A DNA stretch of 14,544 nt from Minisyncoccota bacterium (GCA_938010795.1 CALLVB010000059.1:1-14544), one strand, 5' to 3'; shown: positions 1-7,198, counted from the stretch's first letter. Program-made: numbers and translations. The notes: generated by a model from the sequence alone, not told the origin.

Positions 1-1400
1 TTGATGATTTGCTACTTGAAACTGCGCACTTGCTTAAAACAAATGACCAGGTGAGAGAGCATTATCAGCGGAGATGGACGCATATTCATATTGATGAGTA
101 TCAAGATACTAATAAGGTACAACACCAAATCATCAGGTCGCTTACTAACAAGACAACCAATAATATTTTTGCGGTTGGAGACCCAGATCAGTTAATCTAT
201 GGATGGCGTGGAGCGAAGCTTAAAAACATTATGCGTTTTGAAAAAGATTTTAAAGACACACAAACAGTAATCCTTGAACAGAATTACAGGTCAACCAAAC
301 ACATCATTGATGCTTCAAACGCGGTGATTGAAAAAAACAAAGAACGCTTTAAGAAGGAGTTATTTACAGAAAACGAACAGGGAGAGACAGTAGGTGTGTA
401 TGCAGCATATGATGCTCCAGAAGAAGCAAAGTGGATTGCAGAAACAATCAAAAAGCAGATTTCAGATGGAGTCTCACCTGGGGAGATTGCGGTGTTATAT
501 CGTGCTAACTTTATGTCCAGACTCCTGGAAGAAGCGTGTCTGATGCACGATGTGCCATATCAAGTTCTCGGAACAAAATTTTATGACCGAGCAGAAGTAA
601 AAGACACACTTTCATACATTCAGTCAGCACTTAATCCTGATTCACTCGTGCACGTAAAGCGAGTGATTAATGTGCCCAAGCGATCACTCGGTAAGACATC
701 AGTGCTTAAAATTTTTGCAGGCAAAGAATCAGAGCTGACTCCTAAGGCAACCAGGTCGCTTGCTGAGTTTCGGGCCATTCTTACTGACCTTAAAAAGTTT
801 ATAGATGATGGATATACGCCCTCGGAGATCATTTCATTTACCATTGAGCGTTCCGGGATGGAGGAGATGTATCGTGCATCTAAAAAAGATGAAGATTTGG
901 AGAGGCTTGCCAACGTGTACGAGCTTGCTGAAGTTGCATCTAAGTACGACATGTTTGAACCTGAAGAGGGGCTATTGAGATTTTTAGAAGAAGTTGCGCT
1001 CGCCTCAGATCAAGATTCAAAAGACGATACAACCCCCATGGTTAAATTAATGACCATTCACGCAGCAAAAGGATTAGAGTTTGAAACAGTGTTTGTTGCT
1101 GGGTGTGAGGAGTCGATGTTTACGCCGCGGTTGTCTTTAGAGAAAAAGGCGTCAGATGAAAAGGCAGAAGAAGAGAGGAGGTTGTTTTACGTTGCCATGA
1201 CTCGTGCCAAGAACAAGCTGTATCTCACATGGGCAAATATGAGAATGGTATATGGATCAACAGAAGTTAACCTCATTTGTTCATTCGTACTTGATATTCC
1301 AGATGAGTACTTAAGTGAAGAGAACGTAGGTTTTTCATTTGCTAATACACGGTTCGAAGGAGGTGGAGACGAAGAAGATATCGTCTACTTAGATTTTTAG
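1..1400 (+). CDS. UvrD/PcrA-type superfamily 1A DNA helicase, 5' end outside window
   Basis: ATP-driven 3'-5' DNA helicase of the UvrD/Rep/PcrA family, acting in the cytoplasm in repair and replication. The first full codon in frame is at base 3, and the reading is open to the window edge, beginning with an Asp-Asp-Leu-Leu-Leu stretch typical of this family. The gene is therefore cut by the window, and the TTG at 9 is not its start. Counting from that TTG: motif II DEYQDT at 29-34, motif III GDPDQLIYGWRGA at 57-69, motif IV EQNYRST at 90-96, motif V around TIHAAKGLEFE at 349-359, and motif VI with FYVAMTRAK at 393-401. The Walker A motif must lie upstream. The protein stops soon after the LDIPDEYL segment, so the long C-terminal tail of classical PcrA is short or absent. 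It precedes ksgA by 17 nt. Family sure; UvrD versus PcrA versus Rep not resolvable. Confidence 0.95.
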   Translation, partial: DDLLLETAHLLKTNDQVREHYQRRWTHIHIDEYQDTNKVQHQIIRSLTNKTTNNIFAVGDPDQLIYGWRGAKLKNIMRFEKDFKDTQTVILEQNYRSTKHIIDASNAVIEKNKERFKKELFTENEQGETVGVYAAYDAPEEAKWIAETIKKQISDGVSPGEIAVLYRANFMSRLLEEACLMHDVPYQVLGTKFYDRAEVKDTLSYIQSALNPDSLVHVKRVINVPKRSLGKTSVLKIFAGKESELTPKATRSLAEFRAILTDLKKFIDDGYTPSEIISFTIERSGMEEMYRASKKDEDLERLANVYELAEVASKYDMFEPEEGLLRFLEEVALASDQDSKDDTTPMVKLMTIHAAKGLEFETVFVAGCEESMFTPRLSLEKKASDEKAEEERRLFYVAMTRAKNKLYLTWANMRMVYGSTEVNLICSFVLDIPDEYLSEENVGFSFANTRFEGGGDEEDIVYLDF

Positions 1401-1402
1401 AC

Positions 1403-1411
1403 TGTTATACT
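1403..1411 (+). promoter_or_regulatory. Extended -10 promoter of ksgA, predicted leaderless
   Basis: TGT-TATACT (TG at 1403-1404, hexamer 1406-1411) matches an extended -10 element. Six bases separate it from the ATG at 1418, which would place the transcription start at or next to the A of ATG. No convincing -35 lies 16-18 bp upstream, and no Shine-Dalgarno sequence fits in the gap. The element lies just after the helicase stop codon. Confidence 0.55.
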
Positions 1412-1417
1412 GTTGGT

Positions 1418-2263
1418 ATGACATACGCCAAAAAGACATTTGGACAAAACTTTTTAAAAGATAGAGTTGCGTTGGAGAAGATTATTCTCGCAGGAGAGAT
1501 TACTCCAGGAGAAGTTATTTTGGAAATTGGTCCGGGAAGAGGGGCGTTAACTAAATTTTTATTAGGAGCTGGAGCACAAGTAGTAGCGGTGGAGATTGAC
1601 CCAGACATGATCGAAGTTTTGAATGAAACATTCGAGTCGGAAATTACAGCAGGAAAACTTATTATTCACCAGGCGGATGTTTTAGAGACAGACATCACGG
1701 AATTTGGCTTAGAGCAAGGTAGTTATAAAGTGATTGCAAATATTCCGTATTACATTACAGGGATGATCCTGCGTACATTCTTAGAGTCTGAAAACCAACC
1801 AAGCAGAATGGTTCTATTGGTGCAGAAAGAAGTTGCTGAGCGAATTGTTGATGGAGAAGAGGGAGGTAAGAAGAAAGGAAAACGATCTTCTCGCACACAA
1901 CAAAAAGAAAATATTCTCTCACTCTCCGTAAAAGCATTTGCAGATGTGAGGTATGTAACTACTGTTGGAGCAAAATCCTTTTCACCAGCTCCTCGGGTTG
2001 ATTCAGCAGTCATTGAACTTTCTGATATTTCTCAAGACAGGCTACGAGACGCTGGAATTACGAGTCAAGATTTTTTCTTAGTGGTAAAACGAGGGTTCGC
2101 ACAAAAAAGAAAAACACTCATGAATAATTTAAAACAAGGAGGCTTTGATCCGGTTGCTATCGAGTCAGCACTCACTAATCTTGAAGTAGACTTACGTGTG
2201 CGGGCAGAGGTCCTCACTCTCGATCAGTGGTTACAACTTATTAAGAATTTATATAAAAAATAA
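1418..2263 (+). CDS. ksgA: 16S rRNA (adenine1518-N6/adenine1519-N6)-dimethyltransferase KsgA/RsmA
   Basis: Transfers four methyl groups from S-adenosylmethionine to two adjacent adenines in the 3' terminal hairpin of 16S rRNA during small-subunit maturation. Visible motifs: N-terminal KTFGQNFLKD at 6-15, SAM-binding EIGPGRG at 36-42, acidic motif at the end of strand 2 (VEIDPD, 58-63), catalytic NIPY at 108-111, and FSPAPRVDSAV at 188-198. At 281 residues it is close to the usual size. Residues about 147-164 form a Gly/Lys/Arg/Ser/Gln-rich insertion where relatives have a short loop. The ATG at 1418 is chosen because the family's conserved N-terminus begins a few residues later and the -10 element lies six bases upstream. 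It probably has its own promoter in addition to read-through from the helicase gene. Stop TAA. Confidence 0.96.
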   Translation: MTYAKKTFGQNFLKDRVALEKIILAGEITPGEVILEIGPGRGALTKFLLGAGAQVVAVEIDPDMIEVLNETFESEITAGKLIIHQADVLETDITEFGLEQGSYKVIANIPYYITGMILRTFLESENQPSRMVLLVQKEVAERIVDGEEGGKKKGKRSSRTQQKENILSLSVKAFADVRYVTTVGAKSFSPAPRVDSAVIELSDISQDRLRDAGITSQDFFLVVKRGFAQKRKTLMNNLKQGGFDPVAIESALTNLEVDLRVRAEVLTLDQWLQLIKNLYKK

Positions 2264-2300
2264 AGGCGCAGTATAACCAGTTAGGGTCATATGCGCCTTT
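2262..2300. terminator. Shared hairpin terminator between convergent genes
   Basis: AAAGGCGCA (2262-2270) pairs perfectly over 9 bp with TGCGCCTTT (2292-2300). The left arm overlaps the ksgA stop codon. On the minus strand the stem is followed by TTTATTTTTTATATAAA, a good U-rich tract for ending the lipoprotein transcript. On the plus strand only TTTGAGG follows, so termination of ksgA here is weaker. Confidence 0.75.
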
Positions 2301-2325
2301 GAGGAATAACAAGCTCCAAGTCTGT

Positions 2326-2859
2326 TTATCTCGTCACAATACCTTCTTTAAAGACAGGAACTCCAAACTCGTTACGTCCATAGATGTATCCATCCAGATA
2401 ACGATTTCCGTCACCGCCGTAAAATGATTCGCACCATTTCCCAACAGGGATATCTGTTTGTTGAACCCGTAACCGGTCGCGGATAATTCGAGAAATAGTT
2501 GCAGGACGTGAAGACGGTAAGTTAACATCAATCGGTCTTGCTTCCCCAGAAGGAATAGTCAAGAATTCTTCTGTGGGTCTCCATGAGTCATCGTTGCGCT
2601 TGAGGAAAGAAGTAACTACCACCTTGATTGGATAAGCTTCTTCGTTTTTGATTACTATCCGTGCCTCACAAATACGAGAATTATTACGTGCATCTTCAAG
2701 ACGCTTTTGTCCTGCTGGGGTAGAAACATTTGTATCAGCGGGTAAACCATCAATGCTACGCCATACTCCATCTCCGCCTCGGACGGCACAACCAGACATA
2801 AAGAAACTTAAAAGGACAGTTGCACATAAGGCAGTGCGGGCCGTTGCTAGTTTTGCCAT
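2326..2859 (-). CDS. Predicted lipoprotein of unknown function
   Basis: A 177-residue exported lipoprotein when read from the ATG at 2859. The signal peptide has a short basic start, a hydrophobic core and a lipobox MSGC with the acylated Cys at residue 24. The mature part is mixed alpha/beta in character, with two further Cys, one in RICEAR and one in KWCESF, that could form a disulphide. No family is recognised. An ATG four codons upstream (2871) is in frame, but the downstream one has GGAGG five bases before it, the same spacing as in the two SD-led genes at 11072 and 11793, so it is preferred. It is transcribed from its own sigma-70-type promoter, and its stop (TAA) is followed by the hairpin at 2262-2300. 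Lipoprotein call firm; role unknown. Confidence 0.85.
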   Translation of the reverse strand: MAKLATARTALCATVLLSFFMSGCAVRGGDGVWRSIDGLPADTNVSTPAGQKRLEDARNNSRICEARIVIKNEEAYPIKVVVTSFLKRNDDSWRPTEEFLTIPSGEARPIDVNLPSSRPATISRIIRDRLRVQQTDIPVGKWCESFYGGDGNRYLDGYIYGRNEFGVPVFKEGIVTR

Positions 2860-2864
2860 AGTGG

Positions 2865-2870
2865 CCTCCA
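2865..2870 (-). promoter_or_regulatory. Shine-Dalgarno TGGAGG that decides the lipoprotein start
   Basis: On the minus strand TGGAGG is followed by CCACT and then ATG at 2859. It overlaps the alternative upstream ATG at 2869-2871, which argues that the inner ATG is used. A second GGAGG lies about 10 bases before the outer ATG, so that start cannot be fully excluded. Confidence 0.6.
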
Positions 2871-2907
2871 TGCAAACTAAACCTCCGACGGAGATTTTCC
2901 TGTATAT

Positions 2908-2936
2908 ATAGTAAGTATTTTATTATAATTTGTCAA
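2908..2936 (-). promoter_or_regulatory. Sigma-70-type promoter of the lipoprotein gene
   Basis: On the minus strand TTGACA (2931-2936) and TACTAT (2908-2913) are separated by exactly 17 bp. The predicted start gives a leader of roughly 40 nt that contains the Shine-Dalgarno sequence. The -35 box overlaps a 16-bp palindrome at 2934-2949 and lies just past the stop codon of the upstream gene. Confidence 0.8.
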
Positions 2937-2949
2937 GTCTATAGACTTG
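2934..2949. repeat. Perfect 16-bp palindrome CAAGTCTATAGACTTG
   Basis: The sequence equals its own reverse complement over 16 bp. It covers part of the -35 hexamer of the lipoprotein promoter and the last codons and stop of the upstream minus-strand gene. Position and symmetry suit an operator for a dimeric regulator. It has no loop or U tract of a good terminator. Confidence 0.6.
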
Positions 2950-3391
2950 CACCGTGAAAAAGAATAGGGAGACCTCCCGGAGCAGTCCCAGGTATATAGT
3001 TCACTGTGAAGCATGGAGATACAGTTGGAGGCGGGACGGGAGCAAGCGGAACTGGTGGACATGTTACATATATTAAACAAGGAGCAGGTAGAGGTGCTGG
3101 CTTGCCCAGAACAAATTGCCCTGGTCGTACAGGTGGACCATATGAGAAAGATTGAGATACACCTGGTGTATATAACAGAGGACCTCCTTTAGGTGGACCA
3201 ATTGATATATTCAATGTTGTAGCAGGTGCTCCAATGACACTGATACACATCGGAATTGAGGTTATCACTGGTCCCCCAAACCCAACACCAGGAATTGCTT
3301 GGGCTTCTGAAAAAATAGCGTAACTAGATGAGAATAAGAATAGAGCCAACACCAAAGAAGTGATAGTTGTGGGTACGTGGAGATTCTTCAT
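2939..3391 (-). CDS. Small secreted Pro/Gly-rich protein with four cysteines
   Basis: 150 residues. An N-terminal signal peptide has a hydrophobic core around residues 11-25 and a probable cleavage after EAQA (Ala32). The mature part begins with a Gly-rich stretch and FGGPV (38-42), continues with GPPKGGPLLYTPG, and is rich in Pro and Gly throughout. Its four Cys (MCIS, APCLIY, VTCPP, SPCFTV) could make two disulphides. From memory it resembles a recurrent small secreted protein of Parcubacteria that sits beside genes with DxDxDG loops, but its function is not known. It is divergent from the membrane-protein gene at 3438 and shares with it the perfectly symmetric promoter at 3389-3440. The start codon lies six bases after its -10, so the mRNA is probably leaderless. 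Stop TAG. Confidence 0.82.
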   Translation of the reverse strand: MKNLHVPTTITSLVLALFLFSSSYAIFSEAQAIPGVGFGGPVITSIPMCISVIGAPATTLNISIGPPKGGPLLYTPGVSQSFSYGPPVRPGQFVLGKPAPLPAPCLIYVTCPPVPLAPVPPPTVSPCFTVNYIPGTAPGGLPILFHGASL

Positions 3392-3440
3392 AATAAAAGT
3401 GTAGCACAGAAGGTAATTTGCGTGCTACACTTTTATTATG
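3389..3440. promoter_or_regulatory. Mirror-symmetric divergent promoter: 19-bp perfect inverted repeat with both start codons
   Basis: CATAATAAAAGTGTAGCAC (3389-3407) and its exact complement (3422-3440) flank a 14-nt spacer. Each arm holds, read outward, TGC-TACACT (extended -10), six bases, then ATG. The start codons of the genes at 3391 (-) and 3438 (+) are the outer ends of the arms. Neither side has a -35 match; at 17 bp spacing, the -35 position of each promoter would fall on the -10 of the other. Both transcripts should be leaderless. Confidence 0.8.
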
Positions 3441-4349
3441 GAAAAACATGACGAATTTAAAGCATCAGTCCAGCAAAAAATGCGCTCACGAAACCTCATA
3501 AAGACTGTTACTCGGATCCTTTTAGGATTAGCAGTTGTCTTTTTTGTTGGATCACTTGTGTATGCATGGCTCGTATCTAATCGGTACACGCACGAGGCTG
3601 ATAATCGATCTGTTATTCAGGATGAGGTACCAGAGGAGCGCGTACTAGATTCAGATGGAGATGGACTTTTTGATTGGCAAGAAGACTTATATGGAACGAG
3701 TAAAAAACTACGGGACTCAGATGGAGACGGAGTCAGTGACGCCCAAGAGGTGGCTCTAGGTCAAGACCCAAACTATTTTGGAGAGGGTGTACAAATTGAT
3801 TCAGAAGTAGCTCCTCAAGAAGCATTATATGAAGAATATGAATTCCAAATACAAGAACCAGTGCCAAACCCGTCCCTTACAGGAGACTTTATCCCTCTTG
3901 TTATAAAGGAAATTACTCCAGAGCTTAGATCAGCACTTAATGAAGCGGGAAGTTTAGTGATAGGTGCGTATACTAATGATGCGCAAGATGTATCCCTTTT
4001 TAATTCATTGTTTCTCCGAGAGGAAGTCATTGATATAACTAGGATCACACAGGTGATTCAAAAAAATTATGATGCGGCAGATCAACTAGGGCGAGCTGAA
4101 GCGATTCCAGAGATAGCACTTGAATTCCAGGCATTAGAGAATTCTTTTACAGGGGTTGCCACTACTCTCGAAGTATTAGTTGACTCACAGAGCGTTGAAG
4201 AGACAGAATATAATAAGTTGGTATTAGCTTATAACGGATCACTCCTGGAGTTACAAAAAGCAATAAATGCAATTCATACCTATGTAACTGCGCATCAAAT
4301 TGATTTTGCACCAGATGAGCCTGGTCATTATTTCTTATTCTCTCTCTAG
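3438..4349 (+). CDS. Single-span membrane protein with two DxDxDG calcium loops (thrombospondin type 3-like)
   Basis: 303 residues. A basic N-terminal tail (1-26) precedes one membrane span (about 27-46), so most of the protein should lie outside the membrane. Two calcium-binding loops follow: DSDGDGLFDWQE at 71-82 and DSDGDGVSDAQE at 93-104, spaced 22 residues as in bacterial thrombospondin type 3/EF-hand-like repeats. The rest, to residue 303, looks mainly helical with few charged clusters and no recognised domain. It is the first gene of a + strand run (gap of 43 nt to the next gene), and the next gene is a paralogue with the same layout. The start is set by the symmetric promoter. Such proteins are common in Patescibacteria near surface or secretion loci; the exact role is unknown. 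Confidence 0.85.
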   Translation: MEKHDEFKASVQQKMRSRNLIKTVTRILLGLAVVFFVGSLVYAWLVSNRYTHEADNRSVIQDEVPEERVLDSDGDGLFDWQEDLYGTSKKLRDSDGDGVSDAQEVALGQDPNYFGEGVQIDSEVAPQEALYEEYEFQIQEPVPNPSLTGDFIPLVIKEITPELRSALNEAGSLVIGAYTNDAQDVSLFNSLFLREEVIDITRITQVIQKNYDAADQLGRAEAIPEIALEFQALENSFTGVATTLEVLVDSQSVEETEYNKLVLAYNGSLLELQKAINAIHTYVTAHQIDFAPDEPGHYFLFSL

Positions 4350-4388
4350 TTGCACACGGTTTTGATTTCTTTTGTAACGTTTCTTAGG

Positions 4389-4394
4389 TATTAT
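4389..4394 (+). promoter_or_regulatory. Possible -10 element before the second calcium-loop gene
   Basis: TATTAT lies seven bases before the ATG at 4402, the second in-frame Met of the gene. No good -35 is visible. If real, it would make a leaderless mRNA starting at 4402 and exclude the first ATG (4393), which lies inside the element. Weak on its own; listed because it repeats the -10/ATG geometry of neighbours. Confidence 0.3.
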
Positions 4395-5349
4395 GAGAGT
4401 TATGAATGACTTTTTACCAAGTAGAAAAGTAATAGCCTTTGTACTAGTGCCCGTGCTTACTGTTTTTCTTTTGTGGGTTATTGTCCGTTACTACGAAGAG
4501 CCTGCTGTTGTTTCTCAGGAAAGATCAAGTCTCGAAGTTGCGTTAGAGGAAGGAGAGCAATTATTTCAAGAACAAGATACGGACGGAGACGGACTAAAAG
4601 ATTGGGAGGAATTTTTATATCAAACAGACGAGCGTAATACAGATACCGATGGAGACGGACAATCTGATGGATTAGAAGTAAGACGAGGTTTTGACCCACT
4701 TGTTGCAGGAGATGGTACCGAGACCGGTGTTGAACCAGAGAACCAAAGTGGAATTACGTTTTATAAAAACGATCCGAATCTTACCAAGACAGATCTATTA
4801 GCCCGAGATATTTTTGTGGTCTTTGCAGAATTAAAGAATGGTGACGCGCTAGATCTAGAGGGCGTGCGTGATAGTGCTATCGAAAAGGCAATCCAAGACA
4901 ATACTGGTTTGGATTCTGCTCTGGTGTATACCCTTGACGATGTTACTGCAGTTCCTGATTCACGTTCTGCTGCACGTAGTTATTACACGTCGTATAGAGC
5001 AGCAACACAAACACTCATTGGGATACAATTTAGTGAAATTGATTTATTCTCTCGGTACGTCAGAGATGGAGATGAATCAGCACTTATTGAGCTGCAAAAA
5101 AATAAAGAGAACTATGACGCATTTGTTGCTGAGATAAATAAGATATCTCCTCCTGAGACTATCAAGGTAATACATGTAGAACTTCTTAATAATGTCTCTA
5201 TCATTGCTTCGACTATTGAGAATATGCTTTTAGTGAGAGAAGATCCACTACTTGCCTTGGTTGCAGCACAAAAGTTTTTAGAAGATGAGGAGTTACTTGA
5301 GAAAAATACAGAGGCAATATTATTGTATTTCACAAATAATGGTCTATAA
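4393..5349 (+). CDS. Second single-span membrane protein with two DxDxDG calcium loops, paralogue of the gene before it
   Basis: 318 residues from the first ATG, or 315 from the ATG at 4402. Layout copies its neighbour: short basic start, one membrane span (about 13-33), a Glu-rich linker, two calcium loops DTDGDGLKDWEE (62-73) and DTDGDGQSDGLE (84-95) again 22 residues apart, then a largely helical region of about 200 residues. The paired 'DGDGL-x-DWxE' wording in both proteins supports tandem duplication, while the helical parts have diverged strongly. The protein should be membrane-anchored with the loops outside. The next gene begins 12 nt after its stop, so the three genes probably work together. 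Stop TAA overlaps the -10 of the following gene. Confidence 0.84.
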   Translation: MRVMNDFLPSRKVIAFVLVPVLTVFLLWVIVRYYEEPAVVSQERSSLEVALEEGEQLFQEQDTDGDGLKDWEEFLYQTDERNTDTDGDGQSDGLEVRRGFDPLVAGDGTETGVEPENQSGITFYKNDPNLTKTDLLARDIFVVFAELKNGDALDLEGVRDSAIEKAIQDNTGLDSALVYTLDDVTAVPDSRSAARSYYTSYRAATQTLIGIQFSEIDLFSRYVRDGDESALIELQKNKENYDAFVAEINKISPPETIKVIHVELLNNVSIIASTIENMLLVREDPLLALVAAQKFLEDEELLEKNTEAILLYFTNNGL

Positions 5350-5350
5350 T
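5345..5350 (+). promoter_or_regulatory. Consensus -10 TATAAT overlapping the preceding stop codon
   Basis: A perfect TATAAT contains the TAA stop of the preceding gene and ends 11 bases before the ATG at 5362. A start seven bases downstream would leave about five untranslated bases. No clear -35 is seen, and the match could be chance in A+T-rich DNA. Confidence 0.4.
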
Positions 5351-5361
5351 CAATTTACTAT

Positions 5362-7065
5362 ATGATTACTTTACGAAATACAAGCATTGGTATTCTTTTT
5401 ACCATAATAATAGTGTCGTTAAGTGTATCGGGCTTTGCGTTTCCTAAGCAAGCACACGGTCAAGCTGAATGTGTGGGTGCAGTAGGTGTTGGAGTTGGTG
5501 TCTCAGCAGCATCAGCCGCATTATTTGTACCAGTATCTGATGCTGTTCAGCAAACAACACAAGCAGCTTCACTCTCTAAGGAATGTATTTTAGACGGTCT
5601 TGCGGTAATTATACGAGAGACATTGATTCGTAAAATTACCTCTTCGATTGTTACGTGGATTAACTCCGGGTTTGAAGGATCTCCTGCGTTCGTAACAAAT
5701 ATTGATGACTTCTTGCTTGATACAGCAGACGAAGCATTTGGTTCTTACATTTACAATAACAGTAACTTTGCACACCTATGTAGCCCATTTGAGTTTGATA
5801 TTAGATTCTCACTTGCTCTTGCGTATTCATCTGATGCTGCGCGTCCAACTTGTACGCTTTCAAACATTGTTGATAATGTGGATACAGCGATTGATGATTT
5901 GTCAGTCGATTGGGATTGGGATGTATATGAAACAATCACTACTGACCCGTCGGCAAACATTTTCTCTTCATATTTTCAAACACAAGGAACTATTGCTGAG
6001 TACATCGAAGGAGAAGTTCAAAAGAAAGATGATGACTTTAAGCTTGGAGGTGGATTCTTATCAAAAGAAAATTGTGAACGTGACGAAGATGGGAATGCAT
6101 ATGGCTCAAACACAGAAAGTGAACAAACAGAGCGACGATCTAAAGGAAAGTGTTTTATCGAAACACCAGGTTCTAATATCAACTACGCACTTAACCAAAG
6201 TCTTTTCTCTGGTACAAAACGGTTAGAGCTGGCAGATGAATTTAACGAAATAGTAGGTGCTCTCTTGGGACAACTAGCTCAACAAGCATTTAGTCGAGGA
6301 GGTGTATCTGGACTATCACAGCGGTCAGGTGGCTCAAACTCATTCTTATCTCAATACAGCGAAGACTCTTCTTCTGCAGCACAAGACTTTTCAGATAGAG
6401 TTGCCTCAGAGACAACTACTGGATCTGATGAGTCATACGTAGAGTACATCGGAATTCAAAACGAATCTATCCAAACATTGCTCCAAGCTAAGATTAGAGT
6501 ATCAGAAGCATTTGCTTGTTACAGTTCAAAATATAATACGTTTATTGATGAGAATGGACAGGTGCTTACACAAGATGAAGTTGCAAGAGCAGATCAAGAT
6601 ACACTCACGCGCGCTACATTCACTAATATTGATGGGTTTAATAGAATTGATATCCTGCAAGGGGTGACACCTGAATTCTTAACTCCAGCGCAGTCACTGG
6701 CTAAGGCACAAGAATATCAAGCAATCATAAACAGGATTGATAATGACTTGGTCACAGCAGAGGCAAATATCGAACAAGCACGAAGTGCTGCTGAGATAAC
6801 TGCACGATACAGATCAAGACTAAGTACTTCTGGAGATCCACTTGAAACACAAGATTTATATTCAGAGTACTCACGGGCAATTTCTTCTGTAAATGTTGAT
6901 GCTAACCTTGCTCAAGCAGGATTGCAGAATATTACGGTCTATACAGACCGGGCAGTAAATGGAACAACATCATTTAATACGACAGGTGATGCCCAGACAG
7001 GCGGTGCAATAAATGATCTGGCGACATGTCAAACGTTTAACCAAGTGGTCCCACCTCAGAACTAA
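5362..7065 (+). CDS. Secreted protein of unknown function from a Patescibacteria-type envelope locus
   Basis: 567 residues. A signal peptide (hydrophobic core about 9-26, likely cut after AHG, residue 33) is followed by a Gly/Val/Ala-rich stretch, then KECILDG and a segment reading SSIVTWINSGFEGSPAFV, which I recall as characteristic of a family found in Parcubacteria envelope/secretion loci. Several Cys are scattered through the mature part, suggesting disulphides outside the cell. The middle is rich in Ser, Gln and Asp. Around 6700-6860 the residues (LAKAQEYQAIINRIDNDL and after) look like a helical coiled coil. It follows two membrane-anchored calcium-loop proteins by 12 nt and is ended by a strong terminator, closing that unit. 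No enzymatic motif is seen. Family memory is not verified by search. Confidence 0.8.
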   Translation: MITLRNTSIGILFTIIIVSLSVSGFAFPKQAHGQAECVGAVGVGVGVSAASAALFVPVSDAVQQTTQAASLSKECILDGLAVIIRETLIRKITSSIVTWINSGFEGSPAFVTNIDDFLLDTADEAFGSYIYNNSNFAHLCSPFEFDIRFSLALAYSSDAARPTCTLSNIVDNVDTAIDDLSVDWDWDVYETITTDPSANIFSSYFQTQGTIAEYIEGEVQKKDDDFKLGGGFLSKENCERDEDGNAYGSNTESEQTERRSKGKCFIETPGSNINYALNQSLFSGTKRLELADEFNEIVGALLGQLAQQAFSRGGVSGLSQRSGGSNSFLSQYSEDSSSAAQDFSDRVASETTTGSDESYVEYIGIQNESIQTLLQAKIRVSEAFACYSSKYNTFIDENGQVLTQDEVARADQDTLTRATFTNIDGFNRIDILQGVTPEFLTPAQSLAKAQEYQAIINRIDNDLVTAEANIEQARSAAEITARYRSRLSTSGDPLETQDLYSEYSRAISSVNVDANLAQAGLQNITVYTDRAVNGTTSFNTTGDAQTGGAINDLATCQTFNQVVPPQN

Positions 7066-7091
7066 ATACTGGTAAGATAAATTATATGCAC

Positions 7092-7117
7092 AAAAGTGAG
7101 CCTCAGGTTCACTTTTT
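7092..7117 (+). terminator. Intrinsic terminator after the envelope operon
   Basis: AAAAGTGAGCC (7092-7102) pairs with GGTTCACTTTT (7106-7116) across a TCA loop: 11 pairs including one G-T. It is followed by T, with the U run inside the right arm. The arm of As on the left would also let it stop minus-strand transcription. It lies 27 nt after the TAA of the 567-residue gene. Confidence 0.8.
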
Positions 7118-7161
7118 GTATGCTACTATCTTTAGTATATGAGGGGATATGTCATTAATAT

Positions 7162-7189
7162 TTGACATTTACTAAATTATTTATATAAT
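7162..7189 (+). promoter_or_regulatory. Consensus sigma-70-type promoter, near-leaderless
   Basis: TTGACA (7162-7167) and TATAAT (7184-7189) with a 16-bp spacer, both perfect hexamers. Nine bases separate the -10 from the ATG at 7199, so the untranslated leader would be 0-3 nt. ATGTCA (7149-7154) and TGACAT (7163-7168) form an inverted repeat around the -35, a possible operator. No Shine-Dalgarno sequence is present. Confidence 0.8.
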
Positions 7190-7198
7190 ATAACTATT

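Noticed and set aside
620..952. 110-residue minus-strand open frame opposite the helicase
   Set aside because: It lies wholly within conserved helicase sequence and has Ser-rich shadow composition with no start signals.
3389..3440. Inverted repeat as a terminator or an invertible promoter switch
   Set aside because: It lies between divergent starts, where no terminator is needed, and contains the start codons. The 14-bp spacer is too short for known site-specific inversion, and no recombinase gene is near.
5702..6226. 174-residue open frame inside the 567-residue gene
   Set aside because: It overlaps a gene with a clear signal peptide in another frame, has low-complexity Leu/Lys/Ser composition, and has no promoter or ribosome site.
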